Assembly: GCA_026008535.1 (NCBI GenBank)
Contig: BRKX01000009.1
Span: 33,298,501-33,362,500 of the forward strand
Source of the DNA: Perilla frutescens
Lineage: Eukaryota; Streptophyta; Magnoliopsida; Lamiales; Lamiaceae
Length of the DNA: 64,000 nt
Reading direction: 5' to 3'
In this document: positions 32,530-44,394 of the stretch, in pieces
Layout of the letters: the number at the start of each line of letters is the position of its first letter
How positions within the stretch are numbered: the first letter of the stretch is position 1
Position numbers and translations under genes: made by a program
Notes under the pieces: model-generated
What the model was told of the DNA's origin: nothing
Database searches by the model: none
The model's input: only the letters and a program-made list of their open reading frames with translations

Positions 32530-35373
32530 TGTAATACCCCGAAATATTTTAGAAGGTTTTATTCGATATATGTTACCTGAGGGTAATCTAAGAAATAAGT
32601 TGGGTCCTTAACGGATTCAAATAAAGGAAAATCGCAGCCAGGGACATCTTAAAATTTAATTTGGTCAAAAATTGCTTTAAAAATATGTTCTGATATTTTT
32701 CTCGAGCTGATAGAAAAATTTTCAGACATCGTGCCAAACTTTGAATTTTCCAATTTTGAGTTCAAATGAACACTTGGCACAATTTTTAGGTGAAAGGTAA
32801 TAGATTTGGATAACTAAGGCACATCCGTCATTATCCAATTTCTTTTTCGAAATATTATCCTATTCGTAATTATCCTTTTCTTTTTCCATCATTATCCTCT
32901 TTCTTTTATTCGTTATTATCCTATTTATTTTTCCTCTATAAATAGGAGCTTAAGGTTTCATTTTTCATTCATTTTCAAAATCGAAACGCCGAGCAGCTTC
33001 CAGAGAATGTACAACTCTAGTTTCCTATTTCAATTCTGAAATAGTCATTTTGAAGGTGTCAACGCGTAGATCACGAATACATGATTGAAATGATGACACG
33101 GAGGATGATCACGATGGAAAATCATCGTGACCGCCGCCAATTCCTCGGAGAAGGTACTTTCTCCGATTCTGGTCATTCGGACCGATGAATTTAGAAATTT
33201 CAAGTTCTAAATATGCTTATATTTCAATTATCTTTAATTCTACCGATTTTGATTTTTGATGTTGTGAGTTTTCGGTATTTTTCCCCATTTTTCATTTTAT
33301 GTAAATCTCAGATCTACTCTTCCTGGATAGTCGTATTAGAAATCTTCTTTTTATAAATAGTCTTTGATCATTTGGATCTTGTAGTTAACCGGAATAGATT
33401 TTTGATTTCTTGTCGTTTGAAATCTGGATCCGAAAATTACATTATAAATCTGCCAGTTTCGAATTTATGATCTAGCCGTTCGATCGTTGATCTGATTACA
33501 CCATTAAATTCCCTATTTTTTACACTATCAAAAATTGTACTTTTGAGCGAAAATCCAATGAGTATCGAGCTCGATCGAGACCGATACATTTTCAGCTAAA
33601 ATCTGTGAATATTCTTACCGAAACTCCCGTTTCACCCATTTTGGGTCGTCAAATCAAAAACATTTCTTCTCGAAAGTTGCTCGAAATAATATTTCCTATG
33701 CTGCTCCCGTCGAATTTCGTAATTTTCGGATGAGTTTTGAATAATATCGATTATTTAATATAAGCAGCTATTTTATTTCCGAGAGCATGTGTTATCGAAA
33801 AATTCTAAATTTCTCATTCTTTACTCTTGGCATGCATAGTATCTTCCCTGAATATTTTCGTAATTTCCGAGCGGTTAAAAAGTGTCGTGGCATAGATCTG
33901 GTAAACTTTGGATAAATGACAAGTTTTGGAAAGAGACCTCTGTCAAATCAGTTGATCCCAGTAAAGCAAGAATAACGTTTTGGAATTTATTTCCTTCTTC
34001 GTCGAAATTATTTGAGGTCTCTAGAGTCGCGCAATCTATTTTAGAATAGAATAGAATTAATAATAGTTCCGTTTATAGTAGATTAATTCCCGAAAATATA
34101 GCGATTATCCTGAGTTGAAGTTTACCTTCTGTAGTACTAGCTGAGCTAGAGAAATCATCAGGGTTGATTCTTCAGGAGTTAGCTTTTCAGAATTCCGAGA
34201 AAGGTGGGCTATTATATTTTTGCAAATTGTATCTTTCGAGTTATTAAACTCTGCTTTGTTAAAATTGCATATGTGACTATCTGTGTTAAATATTTACGTG
34301 CTACTGTATGTTGTCGAAGTCTCATATACCAGCGCTGTGTCAATGTGAGTAGCTACAGTATGCATGCATTGTTTGTCCTGCCCTACTCCTTGTCGGTGAG
34401 ACTAAAATGAAACACTTATTGGTTATACTCTTTGGGTATATTATGGCCATACTCAACGTTATGCGCTGGTGATGTAGTTTGGGTTGCGGGCAGTGACGGG
34501 TTATACTCTTAAGCGCTTCATGATAAAATGTTTTGGTGAACTTAGGTTGCTTCCAACTTTTAAACCTCCTAAACTTCACTACCTGCATGAACACAGATAG
34601 ATTACTTTAATAAAATGATTTGCATAACTTGAATTGTCAAAACTTGCCCACTGAGTGCATTAGTACTCAGCCCAAATATTTCCAATTATTTTCAGGTCAG
34701 TAGGCTGGAGCGTGGAGGTGATGAGACTGAGATATGGGCTATTATGATTTTCATATTTTTCCGTTGTCTCTTTTTGTTAGTATTCTGTTAAGAATTGAGC
34801 TTTCCCACTTATGATATTCTTTTGCTAAATGCTAAGAACCCTGATCTTAGTATTTTATCGATATGATTCTGCTTTCTCTGATTCTGAACATTTGTTGACT
34901 TCCTAGTTAACATGTATCATATGCTTAGCTACATACTTATTCGAAGGGGAGGAAGCCCATCTTTGGTTATGTCTATTTGATCATTCATTTTGGCCTATGG
35001 AAGGGCTTCATTTATTCAGCATATTGGTGTCTGTTTCTTTTGTCGGCTTATGAATGGGTCTATTGATTGTTGGTATCTGTTTATTTGTTTTCGTTTGACC
35101 TATGAAAGGGCTTATTGAATTGTTACAGCCTCTATTCTTCTCTTATAAGCCGTTATAAACGGGAATTCACTCTAGTTACAGAGGTTATGATGTCTAATTT
35201 TCCGGAAGGCATAACCTATCTTTGGCATACTTGGTTGTTAAATTTTATTCCAAACATTAATCCTTTTGGATTAACACCCCGTCATTAATTTAATTACCCC
35301 ATTTCTTTCCCGTTTCTTAATTCCCACCCCCGTGGCGTCCATTTCCACGATCTTTCGGGATCGGGGCGCTACA
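32530..35373 (+). mobile_element. solo LTR, 2844 bp, chromovirus (Tekay/Del) type, ACAAC target duplication
   Basis: It starts TGTAATACCCCG and ends CGGGGCGCTACA, so its two tips are inverted repeats of each other. ACAAC lies on both sides (32525-32529, 35374-35378). The length and tips are typical of Ty3 Tekay/Del LTRs. It has a TATA box at 32937-32946 and, near the 3' end, a CTGAGTGCATTAGTACTCAG stem (about 34660-34680) like the CTGAGT...ACTCAG phrase common in this LTR type. No primer site or coding region follows, so it is a solo LTR. Short open frames inside it are not genes. Confidence 0.85.
32937..32946 (+). promoter_or_regulatory. TATA box in the solo LTR
   Basis: TATAAATAGG, in an LTR reading in the plus direction. 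The following sequence becomes less AT-rich, as expected at a transcript start. Activity cannot be judged. Confidence 0.5.
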
Positions 35374-36253
35374 ACAACACAATATAACACGAAGATAAAT
35401 TTTAAATCACACACAACATGTATGTGATTACCACAGGGCAAAATTAAGCTTCCACGAGCAAACACAAAAGATCAATTGATAATGTCAGACGATGTGCTTT
35501 TGACACATCAACAAAGATACATGAATTATAATCTAATCCTATAACTAAATTGAATTCAAACAATACAAATCAACCAACCATCAATTTCTAATCAAACTTG
35601 CAATGACTTTAAAACCTTCTATCTAACCTAATTTGAACAACCTATTCACATGAATTGATTGAACAAAGAAAACACAAAAGGTAAGAAAGAAGAAGAAAAG
35701 AGAAATCTAATTACTAGTTTGTGACTCGAGCTCTTCAATCTTTACACACAGCAGCAAGATATCTCCTGTTCGAATAGCCTCTTCAAATGAGAATCATGTT
35801 CCTTAAATATGTTCTTCACTTGAATCGGCAAAGAGGTCCAAGTCATCTTTATGAACGTGTATTGTAAATAATCACCACCACTCCATCATGTTTGAAGAAT
35901 ACGTCTCCTCATTGTGGCTGAAAGAATAACCCACGTTCATCCCAATTTTCTAAGAATTTCTAGCAATATATATTCTGAAAAAGAAAATGGTTAAATAAAG
36001 ATAATAAAGAACCCTAAGAATATGAGATAGAGTTTGACTATTTCAAACTCTATTAAATAATAATATATCGATCATATATATAGCCGTTTATTTGAATAAC
36101 TATTTCGTATATTTATATGATTTAAGATATATATAAAACCTAAAAACTAGGAAAGGATAAGATTAGATATGTGCAGTGTCACAGACACTGTCGTAGAGAT
36201 TATGTATGACATTAAGTTTAACATACAACTTAATGTCAGACAACACTTAACAA

Positions 36254-36254
36254 T

Positions 36255-36291
<37 letters not shown>
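36254..36291. repeat. (TA)n tract at the right border of element A
   Basis: AT dinucleotide repeat; it contains the right-hand copy of the ATATA target duplication. Confidence 0.9.
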
Positions 36292-36468
36292 GTAAATAAA
36301 TATAAAATAATTAATTTTAAAATTTTACCAATTTATATTGTTTTACAAAATGTATCTCACCAAAAATCATTTGTGTCGGGTTGCGACGTAAATCTGATAC
36401 ATCTAATAGCTCAACTAAAAAATACTAATAATCAAATCAATTTAAATTAAAAAAACAATATATATATA

Positions 36469-37050
36469 GGGGTTGGATCAAAGATACATATTTCCCTGGT
36501 GTAGGAACTAGGAACTTATCTTACATCGTCCACTTAGATAATCTAATGGTTGAAATTAAATATCAAAGTCAAGGCAAAAAAAAGAGGCGGGGTATAGTTG
36601 TCAAATCCCCTTAAAAAAGCTGATGTCAACACTTTTTAAAAAAATCTTAAAAAAAAAATCTTAAAAATCTTAAGCTGAACGACCATAACTTACTCATTTC
36701 AAATCGGATCAACACAAATAATATACCAAATTACAGATCAACATAAATAATATACTCACTCATTAATTCAAGATCAGTCATGGATATGTTTATTCAAATA
36801 AATATAGACGAAAAATACAAAATATACATTTTTACTCGTGTCCAGCGCGAAAATGCTTTCGTTAGCTTTTAAATAATAGTTCGTCAGCATTATGATAAGT
36901 TGATAACGTATGCTAACGAAGCATTTGTTATATGCTAACATATTGCATTCATTGTGCTAATGAATGATTATCATAATGTTAACGTAGTACACATACTTAT
37001 ATTGTTACTATAATTATTACATTTGAATTAGGACTTATAATTATTTTTTA
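36469..37050. mobile_element. left part of a TIR element starting in (TA)n
   Basis: It begins GGGGTTGGATCAAAGATACA directly after TATATATA and continues with GTGTAGGAACTAGGAACTTA and ATCTAATGGTTGA. Both are shared with the element at 59873 (GTGTAGGAACTAGGAACTAA) and, more loosely, with 54275. The inner part has TGCTAAC and GTTAGC words. The right end is missing; the sequence stops being recognisable where the Mutator TIR begins at 37051. It is therefore a truncated copy, or a split one whose other half I did not find. Confidence 0.55.
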
Positions 37051-37250
37051 GGGCAAATTACAATTTAATTCCCAACGTTGGGTGTTTTAACAGAAATAAC
37101 TCAACGTTTAAATAATTACAAAATAATTCCCAACCTTTGCTCATTTTATCAAAAATGTCCCGGATCAATATGTTCCAGCAATTACATGCTGACTGGGCCA
37201 CCGGACTTCCACGTGGCACCTGACTTGGAATTAAAAAAATAACTTGGTCA
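37051..37250 (+). mobile_element. left terminal inverted repeat of a Mutator-like element
   Basis: GGGCAAATTACAATTTAATT, then CCCAACGTTGGG, AACAGAAATAACTCAACG and a second CCCAACCTTTG phrase. This matches the ends of the MITE at 898-1338 and the usual form of plant MULE termini. It lies about 625 bases before the transposase reading frame. I found no matching right terminus between 40632 and 42068, so the element is incomplete or its right end has decayed. Confidence 0.65.
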
Positions 37251-37675
37251 TCTAGACGTGGAAAATATTTTTTTTAAATTAAAAAAAATCTAGGCTATCT
37301 AATTCCCTTACAAGGGTTCGGAGAAAACAAATATCCCAAAATTTTTTCTCCAGATTCCTTCTTTACAACAGAAACTCACACTATATTCCACACTACCTCA
37401 CGACAATCTCCTCAAAAAAACAAAAAGATTCCAGACAAGCATACCCCATATGTGGTCCTCACCGATTGAATCGTACAGATTGAGACGCATCGTTTGAGAT
37501 TTAGAAGAATTGCTATCATCGATTTCGACATGGAAAACTTCAAAAGGTTAGTTTTTTTCTTGCCCACGTGTTTTTGTCATGCCAGAATGGGAATCTGACT
37601 CATTTAGTATTCAATTAGCAGTTTAATCAATTAAAAATAATTTTGTCAATTTTTTATGTTTAGGGCTATAGTGTC

Positions 37676-40631
37676 ATGAATACCAAAACTTACGTGATTA
37701 AATTAGAACTGCATCTTGATGGAAAATTTGTGGGTTTTGAAAGTTATGTGGGGGGAAACATTAAAATCTTTGAAGAATTTGATTATGGGACATCTTCTTT
37801 TGCTGGAATTAGAGAGATATGTAAGGATTTGGGTTGCAATTCTCCAACTAAATTTGTCTTTAAGGATCCCAAGAATAATGGAACATATATTTTCTTTGAT
37901 GATGAGAAATCACTTGATGATATTGGGATCTGTATAGATTATGACAAAAAAGAGCTGAAAATATGTGTTGGGGATAGGAGTAGTGTAGATGTGAGTATGA
38001 AAGATAGAAATAATGATGTTGCAGATGATGACATGGAAAAATATAATGAGCATGACATTATATTAACAGATAAGTCATCTGATGATGGACTAGATGATGA
38101 TGATATAGTGACTGATGATGAAGAATTTGAAGAAGTTAGAAAACAAAAGAGAAAGGCAAAAGAGAAGGAGGTCAAAACTATGAAGAAAAACTTGTTAGTT
38201 TATGCGAAGGAGCAATTGTTACAATTTCAGCTAAATGTTGCAACACATGAGAAAGAGTTGAGAGGCTACGACACAGAGTATGAATCAAGTGATGACTCTT
38301 TTGCCTCTTTGGATTCAAGTGAAGATGCATACTTCATTAAAAAGAAGAAAGTCATATCAATAGTGTATAACAAAAAATGCGACCTTTCAAATTTAAAGCT
38401 TGAATTGAATTTTAAATTTAGGGATTGTAATGAGTGCAAAGAGGTAGTGAGGAGCTAGGCAATAGAAAATGGTTATAACATCAGGTGGAAGAAATCCGGT
38501 TGCAGAAAACTCCAGGTTGTATGTGTAGAAAATTATCCTTGGATGTTGTATGCTAGCAAGCTTGTTGGAGAACCTACGTGTGTAATTAAAATGTATATTG
38601 GTGAACATACTTGTGTTAGAGCATACAAGAACAAACAAGCCAACAGTGCATGGTTGGCCAAAGTTATAATGCCTGCAATCAAGCTACATCCTAACTACTC
38701 TACGAAGGATATAATTAGAGATGTTACGCTGACACATGGGATACAAGTAGAACCCATGACTTTCTACAGAGCAAAGTGCACGCCAAGGGTATGTTGAGAG
38801 GAACATATGAGGAGCATTACGCATAGTGCAAAAGCTATATTTTGGCTTTGAGGAAGATGGACAGTGAGGGGAAGTTTGAGTTGAAGACAACTCTTGATAA
38901 TAAAGATCGGCCTCTTTTCCAAAGAATATGTATTGAATTTTTAGCACTGAGAAAGGGGTTTAGTATTGGTTGTAGAAAAGTAATATGCTTTGATGGTTGT
39001 TTCTTGAGAATTGTTCTAAGTGGAGTATTGTTAGCCGCGGTTTCTAAAGATTGTAATGACAAGATGTATGTCATTAGTTGGGAAGTTGTTGAGAAAGAGA
39101 ATGAAGATACTTGGACTTGGTTTTTCGAGAGATTGTTTGAAGACTTGAGCATTTCTGATGGTTTTGGCTGGACTTTCATGAGCGATAAACACAAGGTATA
39201 ATATTTTCTACAATATATTTCTTTGTTATTAAGTATTTATCTAATGCTTTATGTTTATCTATGTTAAAGGGCCTTATAAATGGCAATCATAATTTAGCAC
39301 CAAATGCAGAACACAGACATTGTGCACGATACATCTATGCAAATTGGAAGAAGAAATATTCTGGACCCAAATTCAAAGGACTTGTTCTGGAATATTGTTA
39401 AGAGTAGTTGTAAGAGCAAATACAGTCTTAGATTGAATGATTTGAAGCAAGAGTCAGTTCATGCATATGAAGATTTTCTTGCTCAACAACCTCAATCATT
39501 CTGTAAGTCCTTGGTGTCAGAGCATACAAAGAGTACGATGTGTGATAATAATATATGTGAGAGATTCAATAGTTACATTTTGAAGTCGAGAGAAAAGCCA
39601 TTAATTGACATGCTAAAGGACATACGGAGTAAATTAATGTCTAGAATGGCGGAGATGGAAAAAGTGTTTGTCAGTAGTCAAGATCTATTGTGTCCTAATA
39701 TTAGGAAGAAAATGATGAAGATATAAAGACTTTCTTTTTCATGTTGATTGAAGCCTGTTGTTGGGGAAAAATATGAAGTCCTATTTTATGATGAATCTCA
39801 TATTGTAAACTTAAAAAATAGGTCATATAGTTGTAGGTCTTGGGAGCTGAGTGGCATTCTTTGTTGTCACAGCATGGCTTGCATTTTGTATTCTAGGAAG
39901 AACCCCGATACATTTGTACATGCTTTCTTCATATTACCAATGTTCTTGAATCGTATAAACATACCTTAACTCCTATGGATGATTGTAATGAATGGCCGGA
40001 ATCAAATGAGCCTCCTGTACTCCCTCCGGAGCATGTTAAGCTCCCTGGTTGACCACCAAAAAATAGAAAAAAAGACCAACATGAGAAGCCAAAGCAAGGC
40101 CAAAAGAAGTTGTCGCTGAAAGGTGTTATGAAGATGACATGTAGCAAATGCGGTAAATTTGACCATAATAAGAGATCATGTAAGTATGAAGGTCCAAGTA
40201 TGGCGCCAAAGCCTAAGGTTAGCATTTTATATTCTATTATTTTGATTAACATCTCAAATTGTTTTTGATGGACAGTGTTTGTATTTTTTAAATGTGTAGG
40301 GAAAACGTGGGAGACCACGGAAGAATGTAGAGCAAGAAACTCCATGATTTTCTACTGCACAAACAAGGCAGAAAGGCAAAACTGAAAATGTCCGAGTGCA
40401 AGAGAGAAGACCTATAGTAAATATAGTAAAGTTTTGTAACTAAACTAATTACAATCTTTTATCTCGATTGTGACACAATTAATGTTTTAAATCTTCCAGA
40501 CAAGACAAGGATAAGGAATGAGATTTTTTCCAGAGATTGTAGATGCAGCTACAAATAGTCTTGCTCATCCCACTATCTTCAATTGCTCTGAAAATGCTAC
40601 CAGCAATCAAAGATCGCAAGTTATGGATTGA
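37676..40631 (+). pseudogene. MuDR-type (Mutator-like) transposase, broken
   Basis: The protein would cut and paste its element by a DDE mechanism. The first 260 codons hold an N-terminal PB1-like segment and a very acidic stretch. After a TAG (38456) comes the DNA-binding-domain region (NYPWMLYASKLVGEPTCVIK, HTCVRAYKNKQANSAWLAK), then the catalytic region (CFDGCFL with the first Asp; GWTFMSDKHK with the second), the SWIM zinc site (SCRSWELSGILCCHS) and a CCHC knuckle (CSKCGKFDHNKRSC), ending with a basic GKRGRPRKN tail. Likely introns are 39197-39270, 40219-40299 and about 40425-40499 (GT-AG). Breaks: stops at 38456, about 38827, 39724, about 39746 and about 40050; frameshifts near 38775, 39390 and 39945. 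It is inactive. Confidence 0.9.
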
Positions 40632-42068
40632 TGTTTAAATTGGATATGTCACACAAATTTGTTAATTGTAACACCTTTTAGAATGTTTTGAGTTACTTTA
40701 AACAGATTCAGGATTGATAAATAATAAATGTACATTGATGATCTCCTTTGGGCGATACAACAATATACAATCATAATCATAATGATGCTTGCAAATTAAC
40801 CATAATTTGATAAATGAATATGACAACTTTAAATCATTTTGTTATCTTTGGATATCCAAAATAGTTAGATCATGATATATCAATTATCATACTTATATTC
40901 ATAAATTATAAGAACATATAATCAACCTTTGGCTAATTTTTAAGTGTCTTATAATTATGAAAATTCAATTACCCATAGTTTAAAATTACTTAAATCAAGC
41001 ACCACATCATTATGAATAATTAAAAATAATTATATGATTAAAAATTTATTAAACTTTCAGGTCAGACCACTTTGGTGATTAACAGATCAACATTAAATAA
41101 ATTCCAATCATATAATAAATTAATTGAGACTGATAATATCCCATCATAATCAAACACATAATATAATTATGTAATTTGGGATATATCATAATATAATTAT
41201 GTAATTTGGGATAAATCATATGTACAACCTTTAACATATACAAATCACGAATTTTATTCCAAAAGCTACATTCATGCTACGCCACATTAATCAGACACAT
41301 GGAAAACGTCAAACATAAATAAGATAAATCAATCTCATTATCATATCAAGCACATCATTAAAGACTTAATGTTTTACAGCAGTGGTATGTATACCTCAAA
41401 TCTTGATTTATAAATAATTATCAAGAACTAATCTCGTGAGAATTCATTCGGTAACGGCGATTTTATTTTTATTCAAAACACATACATTAATCAATGCCTA
41501 GACCAGATTCACACATGGCCGTTATGCTCATTACTAAACTTGTTGAAGAGATTAAATATAACCAAGGTATATCTTTTTTATCAGAGGTTGAATCGATCAT
41601 CAGAAGAAGAATTAGGCTAAAAATTAGGTTCCCATTCGCCTACCCCCCTCACAGTCCATTAGTAGGTATGGTGGTAAACTTAGAGGGCGCCCGTCTCTTC
41701 TTCAGACGTGTCCTCGACAACCTGGCGTTTCTTCGGTCTCCACTTTTAGGGACGGGAGTGCTTGGTCGCTGGGGTTTCCTTTTCCTCAAACTTGGATTGA
41801 AAACTAAAATCAATTAGCATCATAATCATAAATATAATGTATTTGTCCAGTTTTTTCTATTCATGAGATTTATTCAATCACAATTAATGATAAATATCAA
41901 ATATAGATTCGTAAAACATAATTAAGCAGCGGATCATAAAAAATTATAACATAATACAATCTTGATAAAATTAATCAGATTGCATTTGAATACATAGATA
42001 ACCACGAAAATAAATTCTAGGGTTTATAAAAACATTTAGGAATAAAAAATCATGAGTTCCAACATCAT
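40632..42068. other. AT-rich DNA, possible internal region of a minus-strand retroelement
   Basis: A 29-base direct repeat (CATAATATAATTATGTAATT and onward) occurs at about 41157 and 41187. Around 41560-41800 the DNA is less AT-rich; a 107-codon plus-strand frame there has no recognisable domain, and short minus-strand stretches are Lys/Glu-rich in shifting frames. The primer-site-like sequence at 42069-42080 suggests part of it could be the inside of a decayed non-autonomous LTR element, but I cannot name a gene. Confidence 0.35.
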
Positions 42069-42416
42069 GCTCTGATACCACATGTAAACATAAATTACAC
42101 GGATCTTAGAACTTCATGATTTTTATATTCAATATATAAATCAGAATACTAACCTTGATATGTCATTGCTTAATTTGATGATGAAGAAGAAATTGATTTC
42201 TCTCCCTTCACCATTTTTCTTAAGCACAGAACCCATTTAGATGATAGAGAAATTAAATATAATTCTGTGTATTCTTTTTATCGGTAGATGAGATGACCAG
42301 TTTCAAATACAGTTAGATATATATACACGTTCTATCAAAGTGATGCATATCATGAAACCACCTTTAGATAAATATGACCAATTTATTAGATAAATATGAA
42401 ATTATTTAAACCACAT
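42069..42416 (-). mobile_element. orphan primer binding site and partial LTR, minus strand
   Basis: GCTCTGATACCA (42069-42080) is the reverse complement of TGGTATCAGAGC, the initiator-Met tRNA primer site. Two bases on, TGTAAACATAAATT begins, as an LTR inner end should (read ...TTTACA on the minus strand). The putative LTR runs right until element C interrupts at 42417 and may continue after 48368. I could not find a partner LTR to the left. Confidence 0.45.
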
Positions 42417-42988
42417 TGTTGTGTATCTTGGCCTATTTGTTGCGGCCCATTTAATTGGCCCAGTCTTCTCACATTTATTGGTGGCCCATTGACCATCACC
42501 CATTGTTGATTCCCTTGCGACCCTTCGTTTCCCTCTTGCTTCATTGAAAAAAGTTGGGGCTTCACTGCCCATTCACCATTCTCATCTCTCTCTCTCTCTC
42601 TCTGAGTCTTCTTCTTCTTCTTCTTCTTTATCTCTTGCAAATCCTAGAAAAAGCTAAGTGCTTGGAGCTTTGTGCTCATACTCTCTTGCTGTCCCAGTTC
42701 ATCTAGATTCCCTCTTTGGTCTCTTCGTGCGAGTATCCTAGGTCTATAGTGGGTTAGTCGTGGGTTCTTGTGCGAGGTGGAGTTGCCTGTGTGAGTTTGG
42801 TTTCCTTTCTCTACCTTTGTGGTCTTCGGTGTGTGCTTGATCACTGTTTAGAGGAGCATCGAGCTCAGGTTAACACTGAACCTTGCTGTGGTTGATTCTC
42901 TGATCTTTGTATCTTGAGGGACGTATGAGCCAACTGCCGGTGACGGAAAACAAGTGGTGAAACTTCCAACGGGACCTGATACCATACA
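42417..42988 (+). repeat. element C 5' LTR
   Basis: It contains a (CT)n(CTT)n tract at about 42585-42628, and its 3' end is fixed by the primer site. Confidence 0.85.
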
Positions 42989-42989
42989 G

Positions 42990-43001
42990 TGATATCAGAG
43001 C
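42990..43001 (+). promoter_or_regulatory. element C primer binding site
   Basis: TGATATCAGAGC differs by one base from TGGTATCAGAGC and starts one base after the 5' LTR. It is the initiator-Met tRNA primer site. Confidence 0.85.
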
Positions 43002-43565
43002 CACATGGGACTCTCGCCGGAGACACCCTCCATCACCCATTAGCTTCGTCCGACCACCTCTAGGTTTGAGATAGGCTGGTAAGTAAGTAATCTTAACCGC
43101 GGGGATTTTCGCTCTGGTTTTGAACTTTTACCCTTAGTCAAAATTAGGGTTTATATGTTTTTTCGAGATCTATGTGATTTCTTTGAAATATGTGTGATTT
43201 CTGCTTGAATCTCTGTGATTATTCCCAAATTCTTGTTATCTCTATGATTTATTGGACTTTGTTGAGAATCTTTGTGATTCCTTGGGTATTGTTGGTCCTG
43301 GCTCTGTGCTTGGCCCTCTCTGCATCCTTTTATATTCCTTGCTCTCTCTTGCTTAATAATTTTTTGGGTTTGTGCTGCGTGTCTCACTATCACTCACAAA
43401 GGACCCAAGTGATCTCTGTACGATAGGTAAACTTGCTTGTAATATGTGCTCTCCTTGGCTTCCTCACTGCATGTGGGTGTGCCCTTGATTTTATCCCTCC
43501 CCTGAGCCTATCCCTGGCTCTCTGATCTCTATTTTTGTGTCCGTGTGCTTATCTCTGTGATTATC

Positions 43566-44394
43566 ATGGGTTCTTCATATCATACTGCTCCATTTGATAA
43601 CAAAACTGATTTTCAGATTTGGAAAACCAAAATGGAATGTATTCTCATTAAAGAAAAGGTGTTTAAAGTTGTCCTTAATGGATGTGCTCAAACTGAGATT
43701 GATGAGAAAAAGATTGAAATGAATGCTAGTGCTAGTCTTCAATTTTGTTGAGTCTGCATGATTCTGTGATGAGGCAAGTTGTTGGGATTACTTGTGCTAA
43801 AGAATTGTGGGGAAAATTGAATGAATTATAAACTCAAACTTCATTTCAGTCACTGTATTTTTTGCAAGAAAAATTCTTCAAATTCAGGCTTGATATGTCA
43901 AAAGATATTGATGCTAACTTGGATGATTTTAATAAATTAATCCAGGCTATGAAATTAAGAGGGGTGACACTATTGAAAAATACTCTGCCACTGTGTTTTT
44001 GAATGCTATTCCTGACAAGTTTAATGATGTGAAATCTTCTATCAGATATGGTAGGGATGTTGTGACCTATAATATTATGGCTAATGGCTTGAAATCTAAA
44101 GAACTTAACATGAAACATGGGCAAAGTAGCAGTAATAAGAACAATGGTGAACTTATGAATGTGAGAGGGAGGCCTGTTGAAAGATATAAACCTAATAATG
44201 CCTTTGATAAGAAAAAGCATAGGTCTAAGTCTAAGCCTGGTAACAGAAAATGTTATAATTGTAATGAACCTGGTCACTATGCCAATAAGTGTGATAAAAC
44301 AAAGAAAAATAAAAAGAAAAATGAACAAACCATTCATAATAATCATGCAAATATGGCTATTGATTCTAAGAATTATGGTGATGTTCTAATGGTC
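43566..44394 (+). pseudogene. element C gag
   Basis: ATG at 43566 (MGSSYHTAPFDNKTDFQIWK) opens a Tork-type gag. The frame shifts near 43740 and meets a TAA near 43828. It then continues with the gag core (FLQEKFFKFRLDMSKDIDAN) in another frame, shifts again near 43960, and reaches a CCHC knuckle, CYNCNEPGHYANKC, at 44251-44292. At least three breaks prevent a full protein. Confidence 0.85.

Larger units (their letters stand above)
12813..36252 (-). mobile_element. element A: Sirevirus-type Ty1/Copia retrotransposon, full frame of a nested cluster
   Basis: LTRs beginning TGTTACAATTAG and ending ACTTAACA lie at 12813-13851 (3' LTR) and 32416-36252 (5' LTR, itself interrupted). The element is flanked by ATATA on both sides (12808-12812, 36253-36257), a 5-bp duplication that is less convincing in this AT-rich site. 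The order on the minus strand is 5' LTR, decayed tRNA-iMet primer site, gag with a CCHC knuckle, protease, integrase, RT-RNase H, an envelope-like ORF, several polypurine tracts, 3' LTR. That order, with extra PPTs and an ORF after pol, is characteristic of Sireviruses (SIRE/Maximus lineage). Three younger insertions split it. Without them it would be roughly 9.8 kb. Many nonsense codons show it is dead. Confidence 0.9.
32416..36252 (-). repeat. element A 5' LTR, split by a solo LTR
   Basis: The parts 32416-32529 and 35379-36252 together match the 3' LTR at 12813-13851. The interruption is the ACAAC-flanked insert at 32530-35373. Confidence 0.9.

Noticed and set aside
35271..35465. Open frame crossing the right border of the 2.8-kb solo LTR
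   Set aside because: It spans two unrelated elements (solo LTR and element A LTR), so it cannot be an ancestral gene.
41494..41817. 107-codon plus-strand host gene
   Set aside because: No domain is recognised and there are no supporting exons; the opposite strand looks equally coding-like, so neither can be called.
42069..42080. tRNA gene remnant
   Set aside because: Only the 12 bases complementary to the 3' end of initiator-Met tRNA are present, which is what a retroelement primer site has.
42616..42640. Acidic or basic low-complexity coding at (CTT)n/(CT)n in the element C LTR
   Set aside because: It is a microsatellite within an LTR and is present in shorter form in the 3' LTR.
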